NCBI RefSeq assembly: GCF_022651205.1
Contig: NZ_JALCQI010000009.1
Span: 1 to 43,528 of the forward strand
Direction: 5' to 3'
DNA: 43,528 bases
DNA from: Limosilactobacillus sp.
Lineage (GTDB): Bacteria; Bacillota; Bacilli; Lactobacillales; Lactobacillaceae
How positions within the stretch are numbered: the stretch's first letter is position 1; each line of letters begins with the position of its first letter. The translations under genes were made by a program, and so were the position numbers. The notes under the pieces were generated by a model. That model did not search any database and was not told the DNA's origin. It was given only the letters and a program-made list of their open reading frames with translations. Positions 8,173-15,624 of this stretch are shown piece by piece.

Positions 8173-8201
8173 TTGAAAGTCAGTATTAAATTAGCTAAGA
8201 T
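8173..8201 (+). promoter_or_regulatory. ynzC promoter
   Basis: TTGAAA (8173-8178), a 17-base spacer and TAAGAT (8196-8201). It is 26 bases from the LexA box and does not overlap it, so SOS control of ynzC is uncertain. Confidence 0.5.
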
Positions 8202-8242
8202 CGAATTGATAATTAAAATATTTCGAATGCGAGGAGATAATT

Positions 8243-8494
8243 ATGGCTGAATCGACAGATCAGGAAAAATTATTAAAGCGGATTAACGAGCTAGCTCATA
8301 AAAACAAGCGCGAAGGATTAACCGAAGCCGAAACTAAGGAACGGGAAAAACTCCGTAAAGAATATTTGAAGAATTTCCGTGAAGCAATGCGAAGCAATAT
8401 TGAAATGATGCGGATCTTTGATGATAACGGTAAAGAGGTAACTCCTGAAAAAGTTCGGGAAATTCAACGAAAAAAGGGCCTTCGGGATGATTAA
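8243..8494 (+). CDS. ynzC: DUF896 protein YnzC
   Basis: An 83-residue, highly charged helical cytosolic protein of the DUF896/UPF0291 family. The conserved core KLLKRINELAHKNKREGLTE, EREKLRKEYLKNFR and the terminal VTPEKVREIQ are clear. In Bacillus the homologue sits with lexA and SOS cell-division genes, but its function is not established. ATG has GAGGAG eight bases upstream. The 74-base gap to yneF holds that gene's SD and no clear terminator. Confidence 0.93.
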   Translation: MAESTDQEKLLKRINELAHKNKREGLTEAETKEREKLRKEYLKNFREAMRSNIEMMRIFDDNGKEVTPEKVREIQRKKGLRDD

Positions 8495-8568
8495 AACTGT
8501 TTAGCCCTTTTCAAGTCGACTACTTTCGTGTACTATTGAACAGTAACTAAAAAAGGAGGAAAGTAGTT

Positions 8569-8793
8569 GTGGCATTAACAATTTCATTGGTAATCCTCGC
8601 CTTACTAATCGGTTTAGTTGGTGGTTTCTTTGGTGCTCGTCGTTACATGGAAAACTACCTTCGCAATAATCCACCTATTAGTGAAGAAATGTTGCGGACA
8701 ATGATGTTACAAATGGGCCAGAAGCCATCTAGTCGAAAGTTACATCAAATGATGCAAACCATGAAGGCGCAAGCCAAAAAAGCAAACAAGTAA
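8569..8793 (+). CDS. yneF: UPF0154 small membrane protein YneF
   Basis: A 74-residue protein with one N-terminal transmembrane helix (about residues 3-22, ISLVILALLIGLVGGFFGAR) and a basic, helical cytosolic tail carrying NPPISEEMLRTMMLQMGQKPS, the family signature. GTG 8569 has a perfect AGGAGG upstream. Function is unknown in the family. It follows ynzC and is closed by a strong terminator. Confidence 0.93.
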   Translation: MALTISLVILALLIGLVGGFFGARRYMENYLRNNPPISEEMLRTMMLQMGQKPSSRKLHQMMQTMKAQAKKANK

Positions 8794-8806
8794 TTTATAA
8801 ATATAG

Positions 8807-8846
8807 AAAAAGAAACCGAAAAATTTTAATTTTCCGGTTTCTTTTT
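8807..8846. terminator. Bidirectional terminator yneF / plsC
   Basis: AAAAAGAAACCG (8807-8818) pairs with CGGTTTCTTTTT (8835-8846), with further A-T pairing inside. T-runs occur at the 3' side on both strands, so it serves both convergent genes. Confidence 0.88.
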
Positions 8847-8847
8847 G

Positions 8848-9486
8848 TTAAAAATCATCATCTTTAGGTTTAGGTGGCATGATGTATTTATAATTAGGGT
8901 TAATTTGCTGATCTAATTGATCGAATGAATCCTGCATCTGCTTTTCTAACTTTGCTTGCTCTTCATCATTTAGTTTATTTTTGCGGTCAATATAAATTGG
9001 CCTACCAAAGGCAATGTGACGAGGATGCCGGCTAAATAACTCATTAAATTTAAGTGGTCCTTGGTAGACAACGGGGACGAGTGGAACGTTAGCCAGCTTA
9101 GCAATCAAGGTTGCACCACCCTTTAATTTGCTGGAGTACCGTGAACCAGAAGGAAAGATGATGGTTGATAAGTCAGTTTTACGAAGAATCTGAACAGGCT
9201 TCTTAATGACAGAAGGTCCAGGGTGCTTTCGGTCTACCGGGAAAGCATTTAATTTTTTCAGGAAAAAGGAAGCTAGTGGATTTTTGAACAGCTCCTTTTT
9301 TGCCATAAAACTAAACTTCTTTGGGTAGATCGCGAGGGCTATCAAAACTGGATCCATCCATGTTCGGTGGGGAGCAACAATGATATAATTGCCGTCAGGA
9401 ATATTTTCCCGATTGTAAATTTTAGCTTTGCCATTAATTAAGTTCAAAAATGGCTGAACAATGGTCACGAGAAATGAATATAACAT
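8848..9486 (-). CDS. plsC: 1-acyl-sn-glycerol-3-phosphate acyltransferase (PlsC family)
   Basis: A membrane-associated acyltransferase of 212 residues making phosphatidic acid from lysophosphatidic acid. The catalytic HX4D box is APHRTWMDP (H40, D45), the substrate-binding block is FPSGSRYSS (a variant of the usual FPEGTRS), and VPVVYQGP follows. A hydrophobic N-terminal helix should anchor it. The frame is open to 9552, but a promoter at 9506-9534 lies inside that extension, so ATG 9486 with GGATGA upstream is preferred. Glu of the EGTR motif is replaced by Ser, which may alter glycerol-phosphate contacts; whether this is the main PlsC or a paralogue is not decidable here. Confidence 0.88.
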   Translation of the reverse strand: MLYSFLVTIVQPFLNLINGKAKIYNRENIPDGNYIIVAPHRTWMDPVLIALAIYPKKFSFMAKKELFKNPLASFFLKKLNAFPVDRKHPGPSVIKKPVQILRKTDLSTIIFPSGSRYSSKLKGGATLIAKLANVPLVPVVYQGPLKFNELFSRHPRHIAFGRPIYIDRKNKLNDEEQAKLEKQMQDSFDQLDQQINPNYKYIMPPKPKDDDF

Positions 9487-9505
9487 AAAATCATCCAATC
9501 TAGTC

Positions 9506-9534
9506 TGTATAATAACTGGAATCATTATGACCAA
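9506..9534 (-). promoter_or_regulatory. plsC promoter
   Basis: On the minus strand: TTGGTC (9534-9529), a 17-base spacer and TATACA (9511-9506). A plus-strand TATAAT (9508-9513) overlaps the -10 and may serve trmN6, though no good plus-strand -35 is visible. Confidence 0.5.
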
Positions 9535-9573
9535 AAAATTAACTTCTTGCAAGTCTAAAAGAGGTGGGTAAAA

Positions 9574-10332
9574 TTGGACAACAAATTATTAAAGACTGAC
9601 GAACGAATTGACCAACTATATAGTCAAGATGTTCAGATTATTCAAAATCCGCATTGCTTTGCATTTTCATTAGATGCGGTGTTACTTGCTGACTTTGTTC
9701 GTCCCAATAAGAAGAAGCGGGCACGGATCGTTGATCTTTGTGCTGGTAATGGTGCAATTGGTCTTTTTCTCCATAATAAATTAGGAGGACACTTCACAGA
9801 GGTGGAACTTCAAAGTCAGATCGCAGATATGGCGGAACGAACAATTAAGCTAAATCACTTAGAGGACCGATATTCTGTCTTGAATATGGATATTAAGGAT
9901 ATCTATGATCAAATTCCTAAAGATTCTGCAGATATCGTGTTGTGCAACCCACCGTACTTTCCTGATAATGAACACAGTCAGAAAAATCCTAATCGGGCGT
10001 TAGCAATTGCCCGTCATGAGATTAAAACAAATTTAACAACGGTTGTTGATAGGATGAGTGGCCTGCTAAAAATGAATGGTCGTGGCTATCTTGTCCATCG
10101 TCCAGACCGACTAGCTGAAATATTAACCGAATTGACGAGCCATCGCCTTGCACCCAAAAGAATCCGCTTTATTTATCCTAAACCAGATCGTGAAGCTAAC
10201 ATTGTATTGATCGAGGTGATTAAGGATGGTGGTACGGGTGGTATCCGCGTTGTCCCACCGTTAATTGTTAATCGTCCCGACGGTAATTATGGAACCGAGG
10301 TGCATAGGTTGCTGTATGGCGAACAGAAGTAA
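9574..10332 (+). CDS. trmN6: tRNA1(Val) A37 N6-methyltransferase-like SAM enzyme
   Basis: A 252-residue class I SAM-dependent methyltransferase. The SAM loop is VDLCAGNGAIGLFL (about residues 50-63), and the catalytic N6-adenine motif NPPYF starts at N125. The N-terminal QNPHCFAFSLDAVLLADF is the signature of the TrmN6/YabB group. It is expected to methylate adenine next to the anticodon of one tRNA. TTG 9574 has AGAGGTGG nine bases upstream. The last 17 bases overlap the GIY-YIG gene, a yabB-yazA pairing kept across Firmicutes. Confidence 0.9.
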   Translation: MDNKLLKTDERIDQLYSQDVQIIQNPHCFAFSLDAVLLADFVRPNKKKRARIVDLCAGNGAIGLFLHNKLGGHFTEVELQSQIADMAERTIKLNHLEDRYSVLNMDIKDIYDQIPKDSADIVLCNPPYFPDNEHSQKNPNRALAIARHEIKTNLTTVVDRMSGLLKMNGRGYLVHRPDRLAEILTELTSHRLAPKRIRFIYPKPDREANIVLIEVIKDGGTGGIRVVPPLIVNRPDGNYGTEVHRLLYGEQK

Positions 10333-10594
10333 TCACTATTATATGTATGTTCTTCATTGTGCCGATGGAAGCCTTTATTGTGGCTTTACCAATGATGTTC
10401 AGCGACGATTTACTGTTCATCAAACGTACCGGGGAGCTAAGTATACTCGGGTGAAATCGCGGCATCCGTTAAAACTTTTATATTGGTGTGAATATTTAAC
10501 TAAACATGATGCCCTAAGTGCGGAATATCATTTTAAACACCAAAGTAGGCGGAAGAAGGAACGCTTTCTCCATTTGCGCGGGATTAAAGTTTAA
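10316..10594 (+). CDS. GIY-YIG nuclease-fold protein (UPF0213/YazA/YhbQ)
   Basis: A 92-residue single-domain GIY-YIG protein. The motif appears as YMYVLHCADGSLYCGFTND, followed by the conserved Arg and His (QRRFTVHQ), GAKYTR, and the metal-binding Glu region SAEYHFKHQSRRKKE. The Ile-Tyr of YIG is Cys-Gly preceded by LY, which is normal for this group. ATG 10316 lies inside trmN6; the longer frame from 10265 is unlikely as it adds non-conserved sequence. Homologues act on DNA or RNA weakly in vitro; the cellular role is unclear. Confidence 0.87.
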   Translation: MANRSNHYYMYVLHCADGSLYCGFTNDVQRRFTVHQTYRGAKYTRVKSRHPLKLLYWCEYLTKHDALSAEYHFKHQSRRKKERFLHLRGIKV

Positions 10595-10623
10595 ATTATT
10601 TCTGTGAAGTTAAGGATAAATGC

Positions 10624-10652
10624 TTGTCAGATGTGATGCTTTTTTGTATACT
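10624..10652 (+). promoter_or_regulatory. Strong promoter for rpsB
   Basis: TTGTCA (10624-10629), a 17-base spacer and TATACT (10647-10652). Predicted transcription start is near 10660, giving a leader of about 110 bases. Confidence 0.85.
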
Positions 10653-10659
10653 ATATTTC

Positions 10660-10760
10660 GGTGTTAAACGCCAATTTCACACCCAATAGGATGGTGGCAA
10701 TGTGCTAAATTAGTTTGACTGCCAGATGATTATTGGGGAGGAAAAAACATTTTGGAGGTA
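10660..10760 (+). promoter_or_regulatory. Structured rpsB 5' leader, candidate S2 autoregulatory element
   Basis: After the predicted start, GGTGT-TAA-ACGCC (10660-10672) forms a small hairpin. Then CCCAATA (10682-10688) pairs perfectly with TATTGGG (10731-10737), enclosing a second perfect helix TGGCA (10695-10699) with TGCCA (10720-10724). The outer helix ends 17 bases before the SD. ACACC (10679-10683) could instead pair with GGTGT, an alternative fold. Structure is read from sequence; regulation by S2 protein is an inference by analogy with other ribosomal-protein leaders. Confidence 0.5.
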
Positions 10761-10768
10761 CATATTTT

Positions 10769-11554
10769 ATGTCTGTTGTTACTATGAAGCAATTGCTTGA
10801 AGCAGGTGTTCACTTCGGTCACCAAACTCGCCGTTGGAACCCAAAGATGGAAGAATACATCTTCACTGAACGTAATGGTATTTACATCATTGACTTGCAA
10901 AAGACTGTTAAGTTGATCGATGTTGCCTACAACTACATGAAGGATGTTGCTGCTAACGGCGGTGTTGCTCTTTTTGTTGGTACTAAGAAGCAAGCTCAAG
11001 ATTCAATCGAAGAAGAAGCTACTCGTGCGGGCCAATACTACGTTAACCATCGTTGGTTAGGTGGGACTTTGACTAACTGGAAGACTATCCAATCACGGAT
11101 TGCTCGTTTGAAGGAATTGAAGAAGATGTCTGAAGATGGCACTTTTGATGTCCTTCCAAAGAAGGAAGTTGCTGTTTTAACTAAGCAACGTGAAAAGCTT
11201 GAACGTTTCTTAGGTGGTATTGAAGACATGCCAAAGATCCCTGATGTAATGTTCATCGTGGACCCACACAAGGAACAAATCGCAGTTAAGGAAGCACAAA
11301 AACTTCACATTCCAATCGTTGCTATGGTTGATACTAACACCGACCCAGACGACATCGACTACGTAATTCCATCAAACGATGATGCTATTCGTGCCGTTCG
11401 TCTTATCACTTCAAAGATGGCAGATGCTATTGTTGAAGGTAAGCAAGGTCAAGATGACAACAAGCAAGCTGATACTAACGATGCTGCCGACGAACACGAA
11501 GAAGTTTCTGAAGATTCATTAAAGAACCTTAAGGACAGTGTAGAAGGCAAGTAA
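10769..11554 (+). CDS. rpsB: 30S ribosomal protein S2 (uS2)
   Basis: A 261-residue protein of the small subunit, needed with bS1 for initiation. [34 protein letters not shown] and [11 protein letters not shown] are canonical. A C-terminal acidic tail of about 35 residues (HEEVSEDSL region) extends past the conserved fold, as in other lactobacilli. ATG 10769 has GGAGGT nine bases upstream; the frame's extension to 10733 is not translated. It heads the rpsB-tsf pair, with its own promoter and structured leader and an intervening terminator-like hairpin. Codon use is highly biased, fitting strong expression. Confidence 0.98.
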   Translation: MSVVTMKQLLEAGVHFGHQTRRWNPKMEEYIFTERNGIYIIDLQKTVKLIDVAYNYMKDVAANGGVALFVGTKKQAQDSIEEEATRAGQYYVNHRWLGGTLTNWKTIQSRIARLKELKKMSEDGTFDVLPKKEVAVLTKQREKLERFLGGIEDMPKIPDVMFIVDPHKEQIAVKEAQKLHIPIVAMVDTNTDPDDIDYVIPSNDDAIRAVRLITSKMADAIVEGKQGQDDNKQADTNDAADEHEEVSEDSLKNLKDSVEGK

Positions 11555-11583
11555 TTAAACGATAATTAAGTATTAAATACTTG

Positions 11584-11634
11584 GGCTGTTTGCGTACGGA
11601 CCATTGTGGCCTGAGTACCAAATAGCCTTTTTTA
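11584..11634 (+). terminator. Intercistronic terminator/attenuator rpsB|tsf
   Basis: GGCTGTTTG (11584-11592) pairs with CAAATAGCC (11619-11627) with one G-U pair. An inner GTAC/GTAC helix extends it, and TTTTTT follows at 11628-11633. The tsf SD begins about 17 bases later, leaving no room for a promoter. Confidence 0.85.
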
Positions 11635-11665
11635 TTAAAAAGTTAAACGAAGGAGAGATCTAATC

Positions 11666-12541
11666 ATGGCTGAAATTAAAGCTGCTCAAGTTATGGAATT
11701 ACGTAAGAAATCTGGTGCTGGTATTATGGATGCCAAGAAGGCATTAGTTGCTAGTGATGGCGACATGGATAAGGCAATGGACTACTTACGTGAAAAGGGT
11801 ATTGCTAAGGCTGCAAAGAAGAGTGATCGTGTTGCTGCCGAAGGTTTAGCTGATATTGCCGTTAGTGGCAACACCGCAGCAATCGTTGAATTGAACTCAG
11901 AAACTGACTTTGTTGCCGCCAGTGATCCATTCAAGGACTTACTCAAGAAGGTTACTAAGTTAATTAGCGAGAACAAGCCTGCAAATGTTGAAGAAGCTCT
12001 CGCAATGAAGACCGAAAACGGGACCTTGAATGATGACTTGATTAGCACCACTCAAAAGACTGGTGAAAAGATTAGTCTTCGTCGTTTTGAAGTTGTTGAA
12101 AAGGCAGATAATGACAGCTTTGGTGCATACCTTCACCAAGGTGGCCAAATTGCTGCTCTCGTAGTTCTTGAAGGTGGTAATGAAGATGCTGCTAAGGACG
12201 TTGCTATGCACGTTGCAGCCATTAACCCAGAATTCATGACTCGTGAAGATGTATCTAAGGATCGTCTTGACCATGAACGTGAAGTCTTCAAGGAAGAAAC
12301 TTTGAATGAAGGCAAGCCTGCTAAGATTGTTGACAAGATTGTTGAAGGTCGGTTAAACAAGTTCCTTTCACAAATTTGCTTAGCTGATCAAGACTTTGTT
12401 AAGAACCCAGACCAAACTGTTGCTGAATTTGTTTCTGCTAACAATGGTAAGTTAAAGTCATTTGTTCGTTACGAAGTCGGTGAAGGAATCGAAAAGAAGC
12501 AAGACGATTTCGCCCAAGAAGTTAAGGACCAAATGAACTAA
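11666..12541 (+). CDS. tsf: Elongation factor Ts
   Basis: A 291-residue guanine-nucleotide exchange factor for EF-Tu. The N-terminal UBA-like domain ([19 protein letters not shown]) and the EF-Tu-contacting [13 protein letters not shown] segment are intact, followed by the two core subdomains. Length is normal. AAGGAGAG sits eight bases before the ATG. No promoter is visible after the rpsB|tsf hairpin, so expression should depend on read-through from the rpsB promoter. Confidence 0.98.
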   Translation: MAEIKAAQVMELRKKSGAGIMDAKKALVASDGDMDKAMDYLREKGIAKAAKKSDRVAAEGLADIAVSGNTAAIVELNSETDFVAASDPFKDLLKKVTKLISENKPANVEEALAMKTENGTLNDDLISTTQKTGEKISLRRFEVVEKADNDSFGAYLHQGGQIAALVVLEGGNEDAAKDVAMHVAAINPEFMTREDVSKDRLDHEREVFKEETLNEGKPAKIVDKIVEGRLNKFLSQICLADQDFVKNPDQTVAEFVSANNGKLKSFVRYEVGEGIEKKQDDFAQEVKDQMN

Positions 12542-12554
12542 ACAACGTTCGGCT

Positions 12555-12589
12555 AAAAAGGGCGTACTCATTGAAGTGCGTCTTTTTTT
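12555..12589 (+). terminator. Intercistronic terminator/attenuator tsf|pyrH
   Basis: AAGGGCGTACT (12558-12568) pairs with AGTGCGTCTTT (12575-12585) through 11 pairs including G-U, with a six-base loop and a T7 run to 12589. The pyrH SD starts 16 bases later. Confidence 0.88.
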
Positions 12590-12617
12590 AAAACAGAGTC
12601 AATTAGGAGGCAGATCT

Positions 12618-13340
12618 ATGTCAGACATTAAATACAATCGGGTTATTTTAAAGCTTAGTGGTGAGGCTCTTGCGGGTGAGAAGGGTTTTGGAATTAATCC
12701 GCCTGTCCTTAAAGATGTTGCTAAGGAATTAAAAGAAGTTCATGAATTGGGCGTCCAAATTGCGATCGTTGTTGGTGGTGGCAATATGTGGCGTGGTGTT
12801 ACTGGCGCCGAATTAGGAATGGAACGTGCTCAAGCCGACTATATTGGGATGCTGGCAACAATCATGAATGCCCTATCACTTCAAGATGCACTAGAATCAT
12901 TAGATGTTCCAACTCGGGTTCAAACGTCTATTGAAATGCGTCAAATTGCTGAACCATACATCCGGCGGAAGGCAATTCGTCACCTTGAAAAGGATCGAAT
13001 CGTGATCTTTGCTGGTGGTACAGGAAGCCCATACTTCTCAACTGATACAACTGCTGCATTGCGTGCTGCTGAAATCAATGCTGATGCTATCCTGATGGGT
13101 AAAAATGGTGTTGATGGTGTCTACAACGCTGATCCAAATAAGGATTCCAACGCGGTTAAATTTGATCACTTGACCCACATGGACTTGATTGAAAAGAATC
13201 TCCATGTAATGGATACAACTGCAAGTTCACTTTCGATGGATAATCATATCCCTTTGGTTGTATTCAATTTGAACACTCCTGGTAACATTATGAAAGTCGT
13301 TAAAGGCCAAGAAGTCGGAACAACAATTGAGGGGGACTAA
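12618..13340 (+). CDS. pyrH: Uridylate kinase
   Basis: A cytosolic UMP kinase of 240 residues (UMP to UDP, pyrimidine nucleotide synthesis), in the amino-acid-kinase fold. [18 protein letters not shown], the Gly-rich [28 protein letters not shown] and [15 protein letters not shown] are all diagnostic. ATG 12618 has a perfect AGGAGG seven bases upstream; the longer frame from 12576 runs back into the terminator stem and is rejected. It is three bases from frr, the usual pyrH-frr pair. Confidence 0.98.
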   Translation: MSDIKYNRVILKLSGEALAGEKGFGINPPVLKDVAKELKEVHELGVQIAIVVGGGNMWRGVTGAELGMERAQADYIGMLATIMNALSLQDALESLDVPTRVQTSIEMRQIAEPYIRRKAIRHLEKDRIVIFAGGTGSPYFSTDTTAALRAAEINADAILMGKNGVDGVYNADPNKDSNAVKFDHLTHMDLIEKNLHVMDTTASSLSMDNHIPLVVFNLNTPGNIMKVVKGQEVGTTIEGD

Positions 13341-13343
13341 TTT

Positions 13344-13904
13344 ATGGCTACTGGAAAGCAAATTTTAAATGAAGCTAAGGATAAAATGGCGAAGTCCGGT
13401 GATGCATTACGGCGGACGTTAGCTGATATTCGTGCAGGGCGTGCTAATGCCAGCCTGCTTAATGGTGTGAAGGTTGACTATTATGGTGCACCAACCCCAT
13501 TAAATCAAGTGGCATCAATTACGATTCCAGAAGCGCGTCAACTGCTTGTTACACCATATGATGAAAGTTCGTTGGATAACATTGAAAAGGCAATCTATGC
13601 TGCTAACCTTGGTTTAACTCCACAAAATGATGGTTCTGCAATCAGAATTTTGATTCCACAACTTACTGAAGATCGTCGTAAGGAACTTGTTAAGGACGTT
13701 AAAGCTGAACTTGAAAAGGCTAAAGTTGCCGTTCGAAATGTTCGTCGTGAAGCGATGGATGATTTGAAGAAGGGGAATAAAGATGGCGATTTCAATGATG
13801 ATGAATTTCATGATCTTGAAAAGAAGGTTCAAGCAGAGACCGATAACGGAATTAAGAACCTCGAAAATATCGCTGCGGATAAGGAAAAAGAATTAATGGG
13901 TTAA
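13344..13904 (+). CDS. frr: Ribosome recycling factor
   Basis: A 186-residue protein that splits post-termination ribosomes with EF-G. The tRNA-mimic three-helix bundle is evident: DALRRTLADIRAGRANASLL, YGAPTPLNQVASITIPEAR and a long C-terminal helix with VRNVRREAMDDLKK. Length equals the family norm. GAGGGGG lies nine bases upstream of the ATG, overlapping the pyrH stop region, so co-translation is likely. Confidence 0.98.
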   Translation: MATGKQILNEAKDKMAKSGDALRRTLADIRAGRANASLLNGVKVDYYGAPTPLNQVASITIPEARQLLVTPYDESSLDNIEKAIYAANLGLTPQNDGSAIRILIPQLTEDRRKELVKDVKAELEKAKVAVRNVRREAMDDLKKGNKDGDFNDDEFHDLEKKVQAETDNGIKNLENIAADKEKELMG

Positions 13905-13910
13905 TCCAAT

Positions 13911-13948
13911 AGAAGAGAAAGATGGTAAAAGCCATCTTCTCTTTTTTT
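13911..13948 (+). terminator. frr terminator
   Basis: GATGG (13921-13925) with CCATC (13932-13936), continued by GAGAA/TTCTC pairing with one bulge, then T7 (13942-13948). Confidence 0.9.
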
Positions 13949-13953
13949 GTGGC

Positions 13954-13982
13954 TTGGCTTTTTCCCCTAATACATTTATAAT
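13954..13982 (+). promoter_or_regulatory. uppS-cdsA-rseP-proS promoter
   Basis: TTGGCT (13954-13959), a 17-base spacer and a perfect TATAAT (13977-13982), directly after the frr terminator. A TTGACA at 13982-13987 also occurs but lacks a matching -10. Confidence 0.75.
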
Positions 13983-14031
13983 TGACAAGTAGTTTTACTT
14001 TAAACATCGAAATTTGTCTGGAGGAACTGTT

Positions 14032-14799
14032 TTGTTTGGCAAAAAAGAAGTATCCTCAACTAGTGATGCGAAGTTAGATCTAAATCGAATTCCAAATCAT
14101 ATTGCAATTATTATGGATGGAAATGGTCGCTGGGCGCAAAAACGCCATTTACCACGAGTTGCTGGTCATAAGCAGGGAATGCAAACTGTTAAGACGGTAA
14201 CGATCGCCGCTAGTGAATTAGGGGTAAAAGTCCTATCACTCTATGCTTTTTCAACTGAGAATTGGAAACGGCCATCGAGTGAAGTTAATTATTTGATGCA
14301 ACTACCAATTAAGTTCTTTTCAACCTTCGTTCCAGATTTAGTTAAGCATAATGTGCGGGTAACAGTGATGGGAGATATCACAAAGTTACCTCAGGGGACC
14401 CAAAAGGCAGTTAATGATGCAATTGCTGACACTGCTGATTGTACGGGGATGATTTTGAACTTTGCTTTAAATTACGGTAGTCGTGATGAAATTGTTCGTG
14501 CAACTAAGCAGATCGCTTCTAAAGTGCTTGCAGGCGAGATTAGTACAGAACAAATTAATGAACAACTGCTATCAGAAAATATGATGTCGTCTAGGTTGGG
14601 TCCTTTTGCTGATCCTGACCTTCTCATTCGAACGAGTGGTGAAGAAAGAATTAGTAATTTCATGCTTTGGCAGATCGCATACAGTGAGTTGGAGTTTACT
14701 GATGTCTATTGGCCTGATTTTGATCGGCACTCTTTGGAAACTGCCATTATTAACTTTCAGTCGCGTCATCGTCGCTATGGCGGTTTAAAGAATAACTAA
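14032..14799 (+). CDS. uppS: Undecaprenyl diphosphate synthase
   Basis: A 255-residue cis-prenyltransferase that extends farnesyl diphosphate to the C55 carrier for wall synthesis. IAIIMDGNGRWAQKR carries the Mg-binding D29, followed by VAGHKQGMQTVK, SLYAFSTENWKRPSSEV and the C-terminal RTSGEERISNFMLWQ. TTG 14032 is chosen because GGAGG (14020-14024) precedes it by seven bases; the frame's earlier TTG at 14014 lies before the SD. It uses isoprenoid units made through the mevalonate pathway begun by mvaS. Confidence 0.97.
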   Translation: MFGKKEVSSTSDAKLDLNRIPNHIAIIMDGNGRWAQKRHLPRVAGHKQGMQTVKTVTIAASELGVKVLSLYAFSTENWKRPSSEVNYLMQLPIKFFSTFVPDLVKHNVRVTVMGDITKLPQGTQKAVNDAIADTADCTGMILNFALNYGSRDEIVRATKQIASKVLAGEISTEQINEQLLSENMMSSRLGPFADPDLLIRTSGEERISNFMLWQIAYSELEFTDVYWPDFDRHSLETAIINFQSRHRRYGGLKNN

Positions 14800-14816
14800 G
14801 TTTGAGGAGAATAATA

Positions 14817-15602
14817 TTGAAAACACGAATAATTACTGCAGTTATTGGTTTAGCGATCTTCATCCCACTAATTGTTTACGGACATTGGCCATTAACAATT
14901 GCCGCAATTGCATTGGGAGTCGTCGCAATGAGTGAGATCTTAGCAATGAAGCGAATGTTTTTAATCTCATTTGAGGCAGTTGTGTCTTATTTAGGTGTCG
15001 CATTGCTAATTTTGCCTGATAGTTGGCTAGATTTCTTACCAAGTGCAACTACGCGTTGGTTTGCCTTCTATTTCTTGGTAATTCTATTACTATTGCATAC
15101 GGTAATCCGGAAACAACGGTTTACTTTCGATGATGCTGGTGTTTTAACTTTAGCGATGCTCTATATCGGGTTAGGTTTCCGTTACTTTGTAGAAGCACGA
15201 GCTGTAAATTTTGAAACATTATTATATGGGATGTTAATCGTTTGGATTACTGATAGTGGGGCTTATCTGATTGGTCGTAAGATTGGTAAGAATAAGTTGG
15301 CACCTAAAATTAGTCCTAACAAGACCTGGGAAGGTTCAGTTGGCGGAACGATTTCCGCAACAATTATATTAGCGATTTATCTCCACTTTATTCCGGTTGG
15401 CGGTTCATTTATCCCAATGATCTGTCTAACACTTGTATTGTCAATTCTTGGTCAATTTGGTGATCTGATTGAATCATCACTTAAACGGTTTTATGGTGTT
15501 AAGGATTCCGGAAAGATTTTACCTGGACATGGTGGTATTCTTGACCGGTTTGATAGTATGTTAATCGTTATGCCAATGATGCATCTCTTAGGTATTATTT
15601 AA
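14817..15602 (+). CDS. cdsA: Phosphatidate cytidylyltransferase (CDP-diacylglycerol synthase)
   Basis: An integral membrane enzyme of 261 residues with about seven to eight helices, converting phosphatidic acid and CTP to CDP-diacylglycerol. The signature is complete: SPNKTWEGSVGG, then GDLIESSLKRFYGVKDSGKI and LPGHGGILDRFDSM. TTG 14817 follows GAGGAGA at seven-base spacing. It is 17 bases from uppS and 22 from rseP, the standard uppS-cdsA-rseP-proS order. Confidence 0.97.
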   Translation: MKTRIITAVIGLAIFIPLIVYGHWPLTIAAIALGVVAMSEILAMKRMFLISFEAVVSYLGVALLILPDSWLDFLPSATTRWFAFYFLVILLLLHTVIRKQRFTFDDAGVLTLAMLYIGLGFRYFVEARAVNFETLLYGMLIVWITDSGAYLIGRKIGKNKLAPKISPNKTWEGSVGGTISATIILAIYLHFIPVGGSFIPMICLTLVLSILGQFGDLIESSLKRFYGVKDSGKILPGHGGILDRFDSMLIVMPMMHLLGII

Positions 15603-15624
15603 TTCTGAAAGAAGAAGGGATTTT

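Noticed and set aside
11960-12360. Antisense open frames over tsf and other highly expressed genes
   Set aside because: They are shadows created by biased codon use, without SD or recognisable domains.
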